Shown piece after piece: positions 8,152 to 15,475 of a DNA stretch of 30,440 nucleotides. The DNA is taken from assembly GCA_903921665.1 (NCBI GenBank), contig CAIXQT010000098.1, positions 1-30,440 on the forward strand, written 5' to 3'. A program made the translations under genes and the position numbers. Every line of letters starts with the position of its first letter. Within the stretch, counting starts at the first letter, position 1. The notes under the pieces are model-generated. The model saw only the letters and a program-made list of their open reading frames with translations, had not been told where the DNA came from and made no database searches. This DNA is from an uncultured Opitutia bacterium. GTDB taxonomy: Bacteria; Verrucomicrobiota; Verrucomicrobiia; Opitutales; UBA953.

Positions 8152-8811
8152 ATGCGCGTAGCCAAAGAAACCGTCGTCGCCATCGAATACACCCTGAAGG
8201 ACGACCAGGGCAACATCATCGACGCCTCCGGCGACCGCGGCCCGATGGAGTACCTCCACGGCGCGCAGAACATCATCCCGGGCCTCGAGCAGGGCGTCGA
8301 AGGCCTCGTCGCCGGCGACACCAAGAACGTCCTCGTCCCCCCGCAGCTCGGCTACGGCGAGTACAGCGAGAAGCTTCTCCAGCTGGTGCCCCTCACCGCC
8401 TTCGGCGCGAACACGCCGCAGGTCGGCATGCGTTTCCACGCCGAGACCAACCTCGGCATGCGCGTCCTCACGATCAAGAAGATCGAAGGCGAAGAAGTGA
8501 CCCTCGACGGCAACCACGAGCTCGCCGGCAAGACCCTGCACTTCGACATCAAGGTCGTCTCGGTCCGCGCGGCCGAGCTCACCGAACTCTCCCACGGCCA
8601 CCCGCACCAGTCGGGCGGTTGCTGCGGCGGCGGCGGTTGCGGCTCCGGCGAAAGCTCCGAAGGCGGCTGCTGTTCCTCCGGCGAAGCTTCCGAAGGTGGC
8701 TGTTGCTCCACGGAAGAAGGCGCTTCGGCAGGTGGTTGCTGCTCTACCGAACAGCCCGTCGCCCAGAAGCAAGGCGGCTGCGGCTCCGGCGGTTGCGGCT
8801 GCTCGGCCTGA
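8152..8811 (+). CDS. slyD: FKBP-type peptidyl-prolyl isomerase, SlyD-like with Cys-rich metal-binding tail
   Basis: The 219-residue product begins MRVAKETVVAIEYTLKDDQG, typical of SlyD. The FKBP domain (with DYLHG-like MEYLHG and IIPGLEQGVEG) is interrupted by the insert-in-flap chaperone domain (about 65-125). The C-terminus after residue about 145 is a Gly/Ser/Glu linker with an HGHPH cluster and 12 cysteines, several as GGCC units spaced about 10-11 residues apart. SlyD isomerises prolyl bonds, binds unfolded chains and delivers nickel to hydrogenase or urease in bacteria that have them. The ATG at 8152 fits the family; an upstream in-frame ATG at 8095 would add an unrelated extension. A strong terminator follows 21 bases after the stop. 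Confidence 0.92.
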   Translation: MRVAKETVVAIEYTLKDDQGNIIDASGDRGPMEYLHGAQNIIPGLEQGVEGLVAGDTKNVLVPPQLGYGEYSEKLLQLVPLTAFGANTPQVGMRFHAETNLGMRVLTIKKIEGEEVTLDGNHELAGKTLHFDIKVVSVRAAELTELSHGHPHQSGGCCGGGGCGSGESSEGGCCSSGEASEGGCCSTEEGASAGGCCSTEQPVAQKQGGCGSGGCGCSA

Positions 8812-8832
8812 ACCCGGCTGCATCGCCTGACC

Positions 8833-8861
8833 AAAAGACCCCGGAACGCCGGGGTCTTTTT
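8833..8861 (+). terminator. Intrinsic terminator of slyD
   Basis: A perfect 12-bp stem, AAAAGACCCCGG (8833-8844) with CCGGGGTCTTTT (8849-8860), has an AACG loop and ends in a T-run. It is placed 21 bases after the slyD stop and 45 bases before the next gene. Confidence 0.9.
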
Positions 8862-8905
8862 ATTGCCCCGACGCGGCGGCGCGGCAGGCTGACGTCACCC
8901 CGCGC

Positions 8906-10219
8906 ATGAGCACCGCCACCGTCCATGCCCGCGACCTGACGCCCGGGCAGACCCGCGTCTCGATCGCGATCATCGCGGTACTGTTCTTCGTCTTCGGGTT
9001 CGTGTCCTGGGTGAACGCGATCCTCATCCCCTACTTCAAGATCGGCTGCGAGCTGACGCATTTCGAGGCCTATCTCGTCACGTTCGCCTTCTATATCTCC
9101 TACCTGGTGTTCTCGCTGCCGGCGGCCCACCTGCTGAAGCGCATCGGCTTCAAGCGCGGGATGATGATCGGGTTCTGGGTGATGGCGGCGGGTGCGTTCC
9201 TTTTCATACCCGCCGCGCTCACGCGCACCTACGGCGTCTTCCTCGGCGGCCTGTTCACCCTGGGCGCCGGCCTCGCCCTCCTCCAGACCGCCGCGAATCC
9301 TTACATCACCGTCCTCGGACCGAAGGAGACCGCCGCCCGCCGCATCAGCGTGATGGGCATCTGCAACAAAGGCGCGGGCATCCTCGCGCCGATCGTGTTC
9401 GCAGCCGTGGTGTTCAAGGTCACGGATACCGACCTCTTCGCGCGCCTGGCGACGATGGCGCCGGCCGCGAAAGCGGCGGCGCTCGACGAACTCATCGGCC
9501 GGGTGGTCGTCCCCTACGCGTGGGTCGGCGCGGCGCTATGGGTGCTCGGGTTGCTCGTCCGCCTTTCGCCGCTACCGGAGATCGACACGGAACACGAGAG
9601 CACGGAGGTCGCCGAAGCCAACGCGGACAAGGCCGGCATCCTGCAGTTCCCGCACCTCATCCTCGGAGCGCTCGGCATCTTCCTGCACGTCGGCACGCAG
9701 ACCGTGGCGGTCGACACCATCATCGGGTACGCGGGCACCATGGGCATCCCGCTCGCCGACGCCAAGTTCCTGCCCGGGTGCGTGCTCGGGGCGATGATCG
9801 TCGGCTATGCGCTGGGGTTGGGCCTCATCCCGCGGTACGTCTCCCAAGTGACGGCGCTGCGGATCTGCACCACGCTCGGGGTGGTCGCCACGCTGGGCGT
9901 ACTGTTTGCCCCGGGCAAACTGGCGCTCTTCGGGGTGAATGCCGACGTCTCGCTCTGGTGCCTCACGCTCCTCGGTCTCTCGAACTCGCTGACCTGGGCC
10001 GGCATCTGGCCGCTCGCGCTCGACGGACTCGGCCGCTTCACCAAGACCGGCGCCTCGCTGATGATCATGGGGCTCTGCGGCAACGCGCTCATCCCGCTCG
10101 GCTATGGCTGGCTCGCGGACCATTATCACTCCGCGCATGCCGGTTACTGGATCCTGCTACCCTGCTATCTTTATCTGACTTATTACGCCGCGATCGGGCA
10201 TAAGAAACGTCGCTGGTGA
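8906..10219 (+). CDS. MFS sugar transporter, FucP/GluP (glucose/galactose/fucose:H+ symporter) family
   Basis: The 437-residue polytopic membrane protein has about 12 hydrophobic spans. Family hallmarks include FVFGFVSWVNAILIPYFK in the first span, LPAAHLLKRIGFKRGM, and GLALLQTAANPYITVLGP in the fifth span, where the Asn-Pro segment lies in the sugar path. A loop of about 55 residues follows (KVTDTDLFARLATMAPAAKA), and a late LTWAGIWPLALDGLG. Proteins of this type import glucose, galactose or fucose with protons. The exact substrate cannot be told. No sugar-catabolic genes are adjacent. It stands alone between the slyD terminator and repeat copy B. Confidence 0.88.
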   Translation: MSTATVHARDLTPGQTRVSIAIIAVLFFVFGFVSWVNAILIPYFKIGCELTHFEAYLVTFAFYISYLVFSLPAAHLLKRIGFKRGMMIGFWVMAAGAFLFIPAALTRTYGVFLGGLFTLGAGLALLQTAANPYITVLGPKETAARRISVMGICNKGAGILAPIVFAAVVFKVTDTDLFARLATMAPAAKAAALDELIGRVVVPYAWVGAALWVLGLLVRLSPLPEIDTEHESTEVAEANADKAGILQFPHLILGALGIFLHVGTQTVAVDTIIGYAGTMGIPLADAKFLPGCVLGAMIVGYALGLGLIPRYVSQVTALRICTTLGVVATLGVLFAPGKLALFGVNADVSLWCLTLLGLSNSLTWAGIWPLALDGLGRFTKTGASLMIMGLCGNALIPLGYGWLADHYHSAHAGYWILLPCYLYLTYYAAIGHKKRRW

Positions 10220-10261
10220 TGGCGGTTAGCGGCTAGCGGTTGGCGGGAAGGCAGAGCGCCC

Positions 10262-10527
10262 GCTCAAAGGGGAACCGGAGACCGGATGATTGGCTGGGGA
10301 ATTAAATTCCGGGTGACGGGTGTCAGCCACGGGTGACGGCAACTCAGGTATCGGCTTTTCGGCCATCGGCCGCGGGGGCCTGGAGCCGACTGCCGAAGGC
10401 TGAATGGCTGATTCCCGAGGGGCTGATGCCCTGGTGGCCGTCACCTGTCACCTGTTTAGGTCTTAGCCAGGGCCGATGAATGCGGACGTGCGGAAGCGAA
10501 CGGACGTGATGGCAATCACGTCCCTAC
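10262..10527 (+). repeat. Dispersed intergenic repeat, copy B
   Basis: This is a gap-free, about 94% identical copy of 414-679, located between the convergent ends of the sugar transporter and osmC genes. The internal inverted pair GGTGACGGC/GCCGTCACC is retained at 10332-10340 and 10437-10445. It ends in a REP-like hairpin whose stem differs from copy A at three compensated positions. The flanking 10220-10261 and 10528-10585 hold nothing else recognisable. Confidence 0.85.
10502..10523 (+). repeat. REP-like hairpin 2
   Basis: Arms GGACGTGAT (10502-10510) and ATCACGTCC (10515-10523) close a GGCA loop and are followed by CTACCC. All nine stem pairs are Watson-Crick. Confidence 0.75.
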
Positions 10528-10585
10528 CCGAGGCAGATACAGGCCATGTCGTGACGCGGTCCCGACCCTACCTCCATTCAGCCGC

Positions 10586-10993
10586 TCACCAATTCCAGGT
10601 CAGCGCGATCTCGACGTCGGGGTGGAGCGACTGCTTCACCGGACAAGCGTTGGCCGCGCGGATGAGGCGGTCACGGAGGTCTTCGGCGATGCCGGCGGGC
10701 ATGTGGATCGAAGCCTCGAGCTTGGCGATGCGACGCGGGGCCTCGGTCGTCATGTGTTTCTCGACCTCGACGCGCAGGCCGCGGAAATCGAGACCGAGTC
10801 CCTTGGCCTGGATGCCGAGGATCGTCATGATGCACGTCGCGAGCGAGGTCGCCGTCAGGTCGGTCGGCGAGAACGATTCGCCTTTGCCATGGTTGTCGAC
10901 CGGCGCGTCGGTGTGCAGGACCGTGCCCGACGGGCCGTGCGTCGCGCGCACGCGGAGGTCGCCGAGGTATTCGCAGGAGATTTTTACGCCCAT
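10586..10993 (-). CDS. OsmC/Ohr-family protein
   Basis: The 135-residue protein has both conserved cysteines of the OsmC superfamily: Cys54 in TATSLATCIMTI and Cys117 in AANACPVKQSL. The central helix motif SPTDLTATSLATC is also present. Family members dimerise and reduce organic hydroperoxides with these thiols, usually recycled by lipoyl or thioredoxin systems. It resembles the YhfA/OsmC-like branch more than Ohr, judging from the motif wording. No signal peptide is present, so it should be cytoplasmic. The gene is downstream of the ferredoxin terminator and probably has its own promoter. No Shine-Dalgarno sequence is visible. Confidence 0.88.
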   Translation of the reverse strand: MGVKISCEYLGDLRVRATHGPSGTVLHTDAPVDNHGKGESFSPTDLTATSLATCIMTILGIQAKGLGLDFRGLRVEVEKHMTTEAPRRIAKLEASIHMPAGIAEDLRDRLIRAANACPVKQSLHPDVEIALTWNW

Positions 10994-11030
10994 GGGCCGA
11001 ACCTAGGCCAAGCGCCGGAGCCTACCAAAC

Positions 11031-11056
11031 AAAAAGCCCCGGAGGTCCGGGGCTTT
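11031..11056 (-). terminator. Intrinsic terminator of the ferredoxin gene
   Basis: On the minus strand AAAGCCCCGG (11056-11047) pairs with CCGGGGCTTT (11042-11033) around a 4-base loop and runs into TTTTTG. It lies 20 bases after the ferredoxin stop and separates it from osmC. Confidence 0.88.
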
Positions 11057-11076
11057 CAGCGGGAGCGTGGGAGCGA

Positions 11077-11310
11077 TTATTCGCCGTCCTTGCCGATGGC
11101 GTCGACCGGGCAGCCTTCGAGGGCTTCCATGCACTTGTCGATGCCTTCCTGGTCGGTCGGCTGGGCGAAGACGTAGGAATAGCCGCCGTCATCCTGGCGG
11201 GTGAAGGACTTCGGGGCGGTCTCGCGGCAGAGGTCGCAATCGATGCACTGCGAATCCACGTAGAATTTACCGGGGGCGCTTTCGGGGCGCTTGTCGTTCT
11301 TGTCGGCCAT
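11077..11310 (-). CDS. Small [4Fe-4S] ferredoxin
   Basis: The 77-residue acidic protein has a CIDCDLC motif (Cys22, Cys25, Cys28) and Cys67-Pro in EGCPVDAI. These supply four ligands for a single cubane cluster, and Cys60 is an extra cysteine. This matches single-cluster ferredoxins of the Fer4_13/Fer4_15 type, which are low-potential one-electron carriers in the cytoplasm. The redox partner is not indicated by the neighbours. A promoter with a perfect TTGACA box lies immediately upstream and a terminator follows, so it forms a single-gene transcript. The predicted transcription start is at or next to the ATG. Confidence 0.93.
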   Translation of the reverse strand: MADKNDKRPESAPGKFYVDSQCIDCDLCRETAPKSFTRQDDGGYSYVFAQPTDQEGIDKCMEALEGCPVDAIGKDGE

Positions 11311-11318
11311 AGGGTGTG

Positions 11319-11348
11319 ATTAATTGGAAGGCGGCGGGCGGCTGTCAA
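11319..11348 (-). promoter_or_regulatory. Sigma-70-type promoter of the ferredoxin gene
   Basis: On the minus strand TTGACA (11348-11343) is followed by an 18-base spacer and ATTAAT (11324-11319). The -10 box ends 8 bases before the ATG at 11310. Transcription should therefore start within a base or two of the start codon. Confidence 0.6.
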
Positions 11349-11357
11349 GAATCCGCG

Positions 11358-11807
11358 TCAGTTGGCGGGCAGCATGACCACGAGCTTATGCCGGAACCAG
11401 CCGTCGCGGCCGGCAAGATAGGCGGCGGAAAGACGATCGGCGGTGTCGAAAGCGACTTCGATCGTCGCGGCGGGCGGGAGATTAGGACGGAGGCCGGGGC
11501 CGGGCTGCCGATCGAGCACGGAGAGCGGACGGACGACGACCGAAGCGACCGGCAGCTCGTATTCCTGCAGGATGACCAGGCGGATGCGCGCGCGGGTCCC
11601 GGCATCGACGCCCTCCCAGCAGAAGAGCTGCTCCATCGCGGCGGCGTCGTGTTTCTCATAGGCAAGGCGGAGCTCGGCCGCGAGGACGCGGAGGCTGCGC
11701 GCGTTCCACCAGCCCCAAGCGGCGACGAGCATGACGCCGAGCAACAGGCCGACCAACGCCGCGGAGAGGCGACGGAGCCAAGGATGCCGGAGGAAGAGTT
11801 GCAGCAC
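11358..11807 (-). CDS. Hypothetical single-span membrane protein
   Basis: The protein of about 149 residues has an N-terminal membrane anchor (RRLSAALVGLLLGVMLVAAW). A mostly soluble domain follows, with RVLAAELRLAYEKHDAAAMEQLFCWEGVD and a beta-rich end (TIEVAFDTADRLSAAY, KLVVMLPAN). I do not recognise the family. The anchor-plus-domain layout suggests a periplasmic accessory protein. The start is uncertain: no ATG is available, and in-frame GTG codons occur at 11807 and 11852. I prefer 11807 because 11852 would leave only 9 bases before the divergent purM start. The frame continues upstream into purM only as an antisense artefact. The stop is 9 bases from the ferredoxin -35 box. Confidence 0.55.
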   Translation of the reverse strand: MLQLFLRHPWLRRLSAALVGLLLGVMLVAAWGWWNARSLRVLAAELRLAYEKHDAAAMEQLFCWEGVDAGTRARIRLVILQEYELPVASVVVRPLSVLDRQPGPGLRPNLPPAATIEVAFDTADRLSAAYLAGRDGWFRHKLVVMLPAN

Positions 11808-11861
11808 GAGGGAGAAGGGCGTTGACCGAATAGCAGGGTCGGAGATAAGCACGCAAGAGCC

Positions 11862-13070
11862 ATGGCGCACGAAAGCAAGCCCTCCTCGGATTCCGGTCGA
11901 TACGCGGCCCGGGGCGTCTCCGCCTCCAAGAGCGAAGTGCACGCCGCCGTCGATCGCCTCGACCCCGGCCTCTTCCCGCAGGCCTTCTGCAAGATCGTCG
12001 CCGACAACCTGACCGGCGACGCCGCGAAGTGCGTCGTCACCCATTCGGACGGCTCCGGCACCAAGGCCTTGCTCGCCTACCTCTGGTGGAAGGAGACCGG
12101 CGACGCCTCCGTCTTCCGGGGCATCGCCCAGGACAGCATCGTCATGAACATCGACGACCTCCTGTGCGTCGGCGTGACCAAGGGCGTCATCCTTTCCTCG
12201 ACCATCAACCGCAACGCCAAGGCCATCCCCGGCGCCATCCTCGCGGAGCTGATCAACGGCACCGAAGACGTGCTCGCCATGCTGCGCGAACAGGGCTTCG
12301 GCATCACCTCCGGCGGCGGCGAAACGGCCGACGTCGGTGACCTGACGCCCACGCTGACCGTCGATTCCACCGCGACCGCGATCCTCGACCGCGCCGACGT
12401 CGTCGACGCCGCGCGCGTCGTCCCGGGCCTCGTCATCGTCGGCATCGCTTCGCACGGCCGCGCGAAATACGAGACCGCGGAGAACAGCGGCATCGGCTCC
12501 AACGGCCTGACCAGCGCCCGGCACGAGCTCCTCTCCAAGTACTACGCCGAGAAATATCCGGAGACCTACGACAAGGCCACCCCGGCCGAGCTAGCCTATT
12601 GCGGCCCCCATCGCCTGACCGACGCCCTGCCGGGCTCGTCCTTGACCGTCGGCCAAGCCCTCCTGTCCCCGACCCGCACCTACGCCCCTTACGCCCTGCG
12701 CCTGCTCCAGGCCCTCGGCAACCAGCGCGTCAAAGGCCTCGTCCACTGCTCCGGCGGAGGCCAGACCAAGTGCCGTCGGTTCGGCTCCAAGGTCCATTTC
12801 ATCAAGGATAACCTCTTCCCGACGCCCCCCATTTTCGCCGAGATCGCCCGGGTCAGCGGGACGGAGGCCAAAGAAATGCACCAGGTTTACAACATGGGAC
12901 ACCGCCTGGAGGTCTTTCTGGCGCCCCAGGATGCCGAGGTCGCCTTGCGCCTCGCCGCGGAGCTCGGCTTGGCCGCGCAGGTGATCGGGCGGACCGAAGC
13001 TTCGACCCGCCCTGATGGGGCCAACCACGTCACGGTGATCAAAGACGGACAAGTCCTGGCATACGCCTGA
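11862..13070 (+). CDS. purM: Phosphoribosylformylglycinamidine cyclo-ligase (AIR synthase), long Bacteroidota-type
   Basis: The 402-residue protein belongs to the PurM/SelD/HypE/ThiL ATP-binding superfamily. It has HSDGSGTK (61-68), NIDDLLCVG (96-104) and the Gly-rich GGETADVGD (152-160), with LSPTRTYAPY, GLVHCSGGGQTKCRRF and YNMGHRLEVF towards the C-terminus. It closes the imidazole ring in purine synthesis (FGAM + ATP to AIR). Length and wording match the AIR synthase form I know from Bacteroidota, which differs from the roughly 345-residue E. coli type. SelD was considered, but its N-terminal Cys/Sec-Lys catalytic motif is absent. No other pur gene is adjacent. Confidence 0.88.
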   Translation: MAHESKPSSDSGRYAARGVSASKSEVHAAVDRLDPGLFPQAFCKIVADNLTGDAAKCVVTHSDGSGTKALLAYLWWKETGDASVFRGIAQDSIVMNIDDLLCVGVTKGVILSSTINRNAKAIPGAILAELINGTEDVLAMLREQGFGITSGGGETADVGDLTPTLTVDSTATAILDRADVVDAARVVPGLVIVGIASHGRAKYETAENSGIGSNGLTSARHELLSKYYAEKYPETYDKATPAELAYCGPHRLTDALPGSSLTVGQALLSPTRTYAPYALRLLQALGNQRVKGLVHCSGGGQTKCRRFGSKVHFIKDNLFPTPPIFAEIARVSGTEAKEMHQVYNMGHRLEVFLAPQDAEVALRLAAELGLAAQVIGRTEASTRPDGANHVTVIKDGQVLAYA

Positions 13071-13102
13071 GGGGTCTCTGGGCTTGCCTTGGAAGTGTCG
13101 GG

Positions 13103-13178
13103 TGGTCGGGCAGACAGGACTTGAACCTGCAACACCCTGCTCCCAAAGCAGGGACTCTACCAATTGAGATACTGCCCG
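13103..13178 (-). tRNA. tRNA-Pro (anticodon TGG)
   Basis: The minus strand gives a 76-base cloverleaf. The acceptor stem CGGGCAG/CTGCCCG starts with the C1-G72 pair characteristic of bacterial proline tRNA. The anticodon stem CCTGC/GCAGG holds loop TTTGGGA (anticodon TGG), the T loop is TTCAAGT and an ACCA end is encoded. Confidence 0.94.
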
Positions 13179-13267
13179 GTACCCGAAGAAACAGTCTGAT
13201 TTTGTGTTGCCGTCCGTGTCAAACCGCTAATCTCCAACTGTTCCAACCCGCAAAACACCTCCTACAC

Positions 13268-13768
13268 ATGGAAAACGACAGCATCTCTCCCTCCTCTTCC
13301 GAATCCAAGCTCCCGCTCATCGTGGGTATCCTCGGTTTCGCTCTCGGCGCCGCCGGCCTCGTGCTCGGCATCAAGGCCAAGGGCGCAGCCCAGCTCGCCA
13401 GCGATGAAGCCGCCGGCGCCAAGACCAGCGTCGCCGAACTCGGTGCCGCCCTCGCCGGCAAGGCGAACAAGGACGAAGTCGTCGCCGTCGCCGCCGACCT
13501 CGCCGCCACCAAGCAGCAGACCTCCGAAAACGAGAAGGCCCTCGCTGATCAGATCTCCGCTCTCCAGAAGCTCGCCACCTCCAAGCCGGCCGCCGGCTCG
13601 GGTAAGTCCGCCGCTCCTGCCGGCCCCGGCGAGCACGCCGTCGCCAAGGGCGAGACCCTCAGCGGTATCGCCAAGAAGGCCGGTATCTCGCTCAAGGCTC
13701 TCCAGGACCTCAACCCGGGCGTCGACGCTACCCGTCTCCGCATCGGCCAGAAGCTGAAGACCAAGTAA
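13268..13768 (+). CDS. Membrane-anchored LysM-domain protein
   Basis: The 166-residue protein has a short cytoplasmic Ser/Glu-rich N-terminus and one membrane span (about residues 15-37, LPLIVGILGFALGAAGLVLGI). A predicted coiled coil of about 70 residues rich in Ala, Lys and Glu follows, then an Ala/Pro/Gly linker. A C-terminal LysM module (about 121-166) contains KGETLSGIAKKAGISLKALQDLNPG and LRIGQKLK. LysM binds peptidoglycan glycan chains, so the protein probably spans from the inner membrane to the wall. It starts downstream of, and divergent from, tRNA-Pro. The NUDIX gene starts 8 bases after its stop, and a terminator-like hairpin sits about 95 bases into that gene. Confidence 0.85.
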   Translation: MENDSISPSSSESKLPLIVGILGFALGAAGLVLGIKAKGAAQLASDEAAGAKTSVAELGAALAGKANKDEVVAVAADLAATKQQTSENEKALADQISALQKLATSKPAAGSGKSAAPAGPGEHAVAKGETLSGIAKKAGISLKALQDLNPGVDATRLRIGQKLKTK

Positions 13769-13776
13769 GCTCGCGC

Positions 13777-14334
13777 ATGTCGGCGCCCTCTCGCTGGTCC
13801 GTCCAGCACGAAGAGCTCCACGCCGACTGCAGGGTTTTCCGGGTTTACAAGGAACACTGTCATCACCCTCTCGACCAACGAGAGGGTGATTTTTTTGTGC
13901 TCCGCTCCGGCGACTGGGTGCTCGCGCTACCGATCACCGAAGACGGGCGCCTGGTGATGGTGCGGCAATATCGCTTCGGCACGCGCGATCTTTCCACCGA
14001 AGCGCCGGGCGGCATCATCGAGCGCGGCGAAGATCCGCTGCTCGCCGCCGTGCGCGAGACCGAAGAGGAAACCGGCTTCGCCGGAGGCCGCGCCCGCCTG
14101 CTCGGGACCTGCGCCCCGAACCCCGCCATTCAGGCCAATCGCTGCCATTTCGTGCTGCTGGAAGGCGTGCGCCCCACCGGCCGCCGCGCCCCCGACGAAC
14201 ACGAAGAGATCCAAGTCCTCGCCCTCAGCCCCAAGGCCGCGCTCGCGCAGGCGCTCGCCAATACGGCGCAGCATTCGCTCGCCCTGCTCGCGCTCTATCG
14301 TCTTCGTGACGAACGCCCCGACCTCTTTCCATGA
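13777..14334 (+). CDS. NUDIX hydrolase, ADP-ribose pyrophosphatase-like
   Basis: The 185-residue protein carries the Nudix box at residues 79-101 (G-x5-E-x7-RETEEETGF), with Thr where a hydrophobic residue is commoner. Upstream, DWVLALPITEDGRLVMVRQYRFGTR and the EAPGG lead-in are typical of ADP-sugar pyrophosphatases. Downstream, the conserved Pro in GTCAPNPAIQANR is also typical. Such enzymes split ADP-ribose or sugar nucleotides with Mg2+. Its stop overlaps the PfkB kinase start (ATGA), so the two are translationally coupled. Residues 29-41 are encoded by a perfect hairpin plus T-run, yet the residues fit the family, so the frame is genuine. Confidence 0.9.
   Translation: MSAPSRWSVQHEELHADCRVFRVYKEHCHHPLDQREGDFFVLRSGDWVLALPITEDGRLVMVRQYRFGTRDLSTEAPGGIIERGEDPLLAAVRETEEETGFAGGRARLLGTCAPNPAIQANRCHFVLLEGVRPTGRRAPDEHEEIQVLALSPKAALAQALANTAQHSLALLALYRLRDERPDLFP
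13862..13896 (+). terminator. Terminator-like hairpin inside the NUDIX coding sequence
   Basis: A perfect 12-bp stem, ATCACCCTCTCG (13862-13873) with CGAGAGGGTGAT (13879-13890), has loop ACCAA and is followed by six more Ts (13891-13896). It has every sequence trait of an intrinsic terminator but lies at codons 29-40 of the NUDIX gene, about 95 bases after the LysM gene stop. It may end most LysM transcripts and attenuate the downstream genes. Confidence 0.6.
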
Positions 14335-15275
14335 CCACTCCCACCCGTATCAAGAACAAGGGCCGCGAGGCCGATCCCGTGCTCGTCGTCGGCTCCGTCG
14401 CCTATGACAGCATCGTCACGCCTCATGACAAAGGCGAACGCATCCTCGGCGGCAGCGCTTCGTACGCGTGCCTCGCCGCGAGCTACTTCGCGCCGCCCCG
14501 CATCGTGGGCGTGGTCGGCCATGACTTCCGCGACCGCGACCGCAACAAGCTCGCCAAGCGCGGCATCGACCTCGACGGCCTCCTGACCGATTCCTCCGGC
14601 CGCACGTTCTTCTGGCGCGGGCGCTACCACGAGAACTATAACCGCCGCGACACCGAGGACCTCCAGCTCAACGTCTTCGAGCACTTCAAGCCGAAGCTGG
14701 GCGATGCGCATCGCGCGACGCCGTTCGTGATGCTCGGCAACATCCGCCCGGACCTCCAGCTCGACGTCCTCAACCAGCTGACGGCGCCGCGCTTCGTGCT
14801 CGCCGATACCATCGACATCTGGATCGAAACCCAACGCGAGCAGCTCGGCGAAGTGATGCGCCGCGCGGACCTGCTCGTGATCAATGACACCGAATCCGCC
14901 AAGCTCACCGGCGAGGCCAACGTGATCGTCGCCGGCCGCGAGCTGCGCAAGCACGGCTGCAAGACCGTCATCATCAAGAAAGGCGAGCACGGCGCGGTCC
15001 TCTTCCACGAAGAAGGCCTCTTCGCCCTCCCCGCCTACCCCGTGACCGAGCTGCGCGACCCCACCGGGGCCGGCGACAGCTTCGCCGGAGCCCTGCTCGG
15101 CTACCTGGCCTCGGCCGGCACGACCGATTTCGCGACCCTCAAGCAGGCCATGGTCTACGGTACCGCCGTCGCCAGCCTGACCGTCGAAGCCTTCTCGACC
15201 GACCGCCTGGCCAAAGCCGGTTGCCGGGAGATCCGGGCGCGCCGCAAGGAACTCCTGAAGCTGATCAAGGCCTAG
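14331..15275 (+). CDS. PfkB-family carbohydrate/nucleoside kinase
   Basis: The 314-residue protein is a ribokinase-fold kinase. It has the N-terminal GGSASYACLAA motif (40-50), and DPTGAGDSFAGALLGYL contains the GAGD anion hole with catalytic Asp249. INDTESAKLTG and VIIKKGEHGAVLF are typical of the nucleotide-binding lobe. It phosphorylates a sugar, nucleoside or related alcohol. It resembles adenosine kinase/ribokinase-like members, but the substrate cannot be inferred. The start overlaps the NUDIX stop by four bases, so both are probably made together. A link to nucleoside or ADP-ribose salvage is only a guess from this pairing. Confidence 0.88.
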   Translation: MTTPTRIKNKGREADPVLVVGSVAYDSIVTPHDKGERILGGSASYACLAASYFAPPRIVGVVGHDFRDRDRNKLAKRGIDLDGLLTDSSGRTFFWRGRYHENYNRRDTEDLQLNVFEHFKPKLGDAHRATPFVMLGNIRPDLQLDVLNQLTAPRFVLADTIDIWIETQREQLGEVMRRADLLVINDTESAKLTGEANVIVAGRELRKHGCKTVIIKKGEHGAVLFHEEGLFALPAYPVTELRDPTGAGDSFAGALLGYLASAGTTDFATLKQAMVYGTAVASLTVEAFSTDRLAKAGCREIRARRKELLKLIKA

Positions 15276-15475
15276 CCGCGACGGCGGACCAGGAACCGCC
15301 AGAGCACGAAGAGCAGGACGCCCGAGAAGACCAGGTCGCCGACCACCAGCGGCCAGACCTTCGGGAGTTTCTCCGCGAACAAGGCGTAGACGAGGAAGCC
15401 GGCCTGCAGCAGGACGACCACGGACAGCAGCGGCACGAAGCGACGGAGCTTCGCCAAGGGATCGGGGTCGCTCAT
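15272..15475 (-). CDS. Small two-span membrane protein
   Basis: The 67-residue product has two hydrophobic segments (about 14-33 and 41-60), a Pro/Asp-rich N-terminus and a basic end (WRFLVRRRG). No family is recognised. It overlaps the coaX stop by four bases on the upstream side, and its own stop shares bases with the convergent PfkB stop at 15273-15275. Its place as the last gene of the cofactor operon supports expression. The function is unknown. Confidence 0.6.
   Translation of the reverse strand: MSDPDPLAKLRRFVPLLSVVVLLQAGFLVYALFAEKLPKVWPLVVGDLVFSGVLLFVLWRFLVRRRG

Noticed and set aside
10220..10585. CRISPR array or insertion sequence at the repeats
   Set aside because: There are no regularly spaced short repeats with spacers and no transposase. 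The copies are single dispersed units thousands of bases apart.
11811..12524. Minus-strand extension of the gene at 11358 through purM
   Set aside because: The extension is antisense to conserved purM motifs. Only the part after about 11852 has a membrane anchor and a sensible composition.
11862..13070. SelD (selenophosphate synthetase)
   Set aside because: The superfamily is shared, but the SelD N-terminal Cys/Sec-Lys catalytic motif is absent and the motif wording fits AIR synthase.
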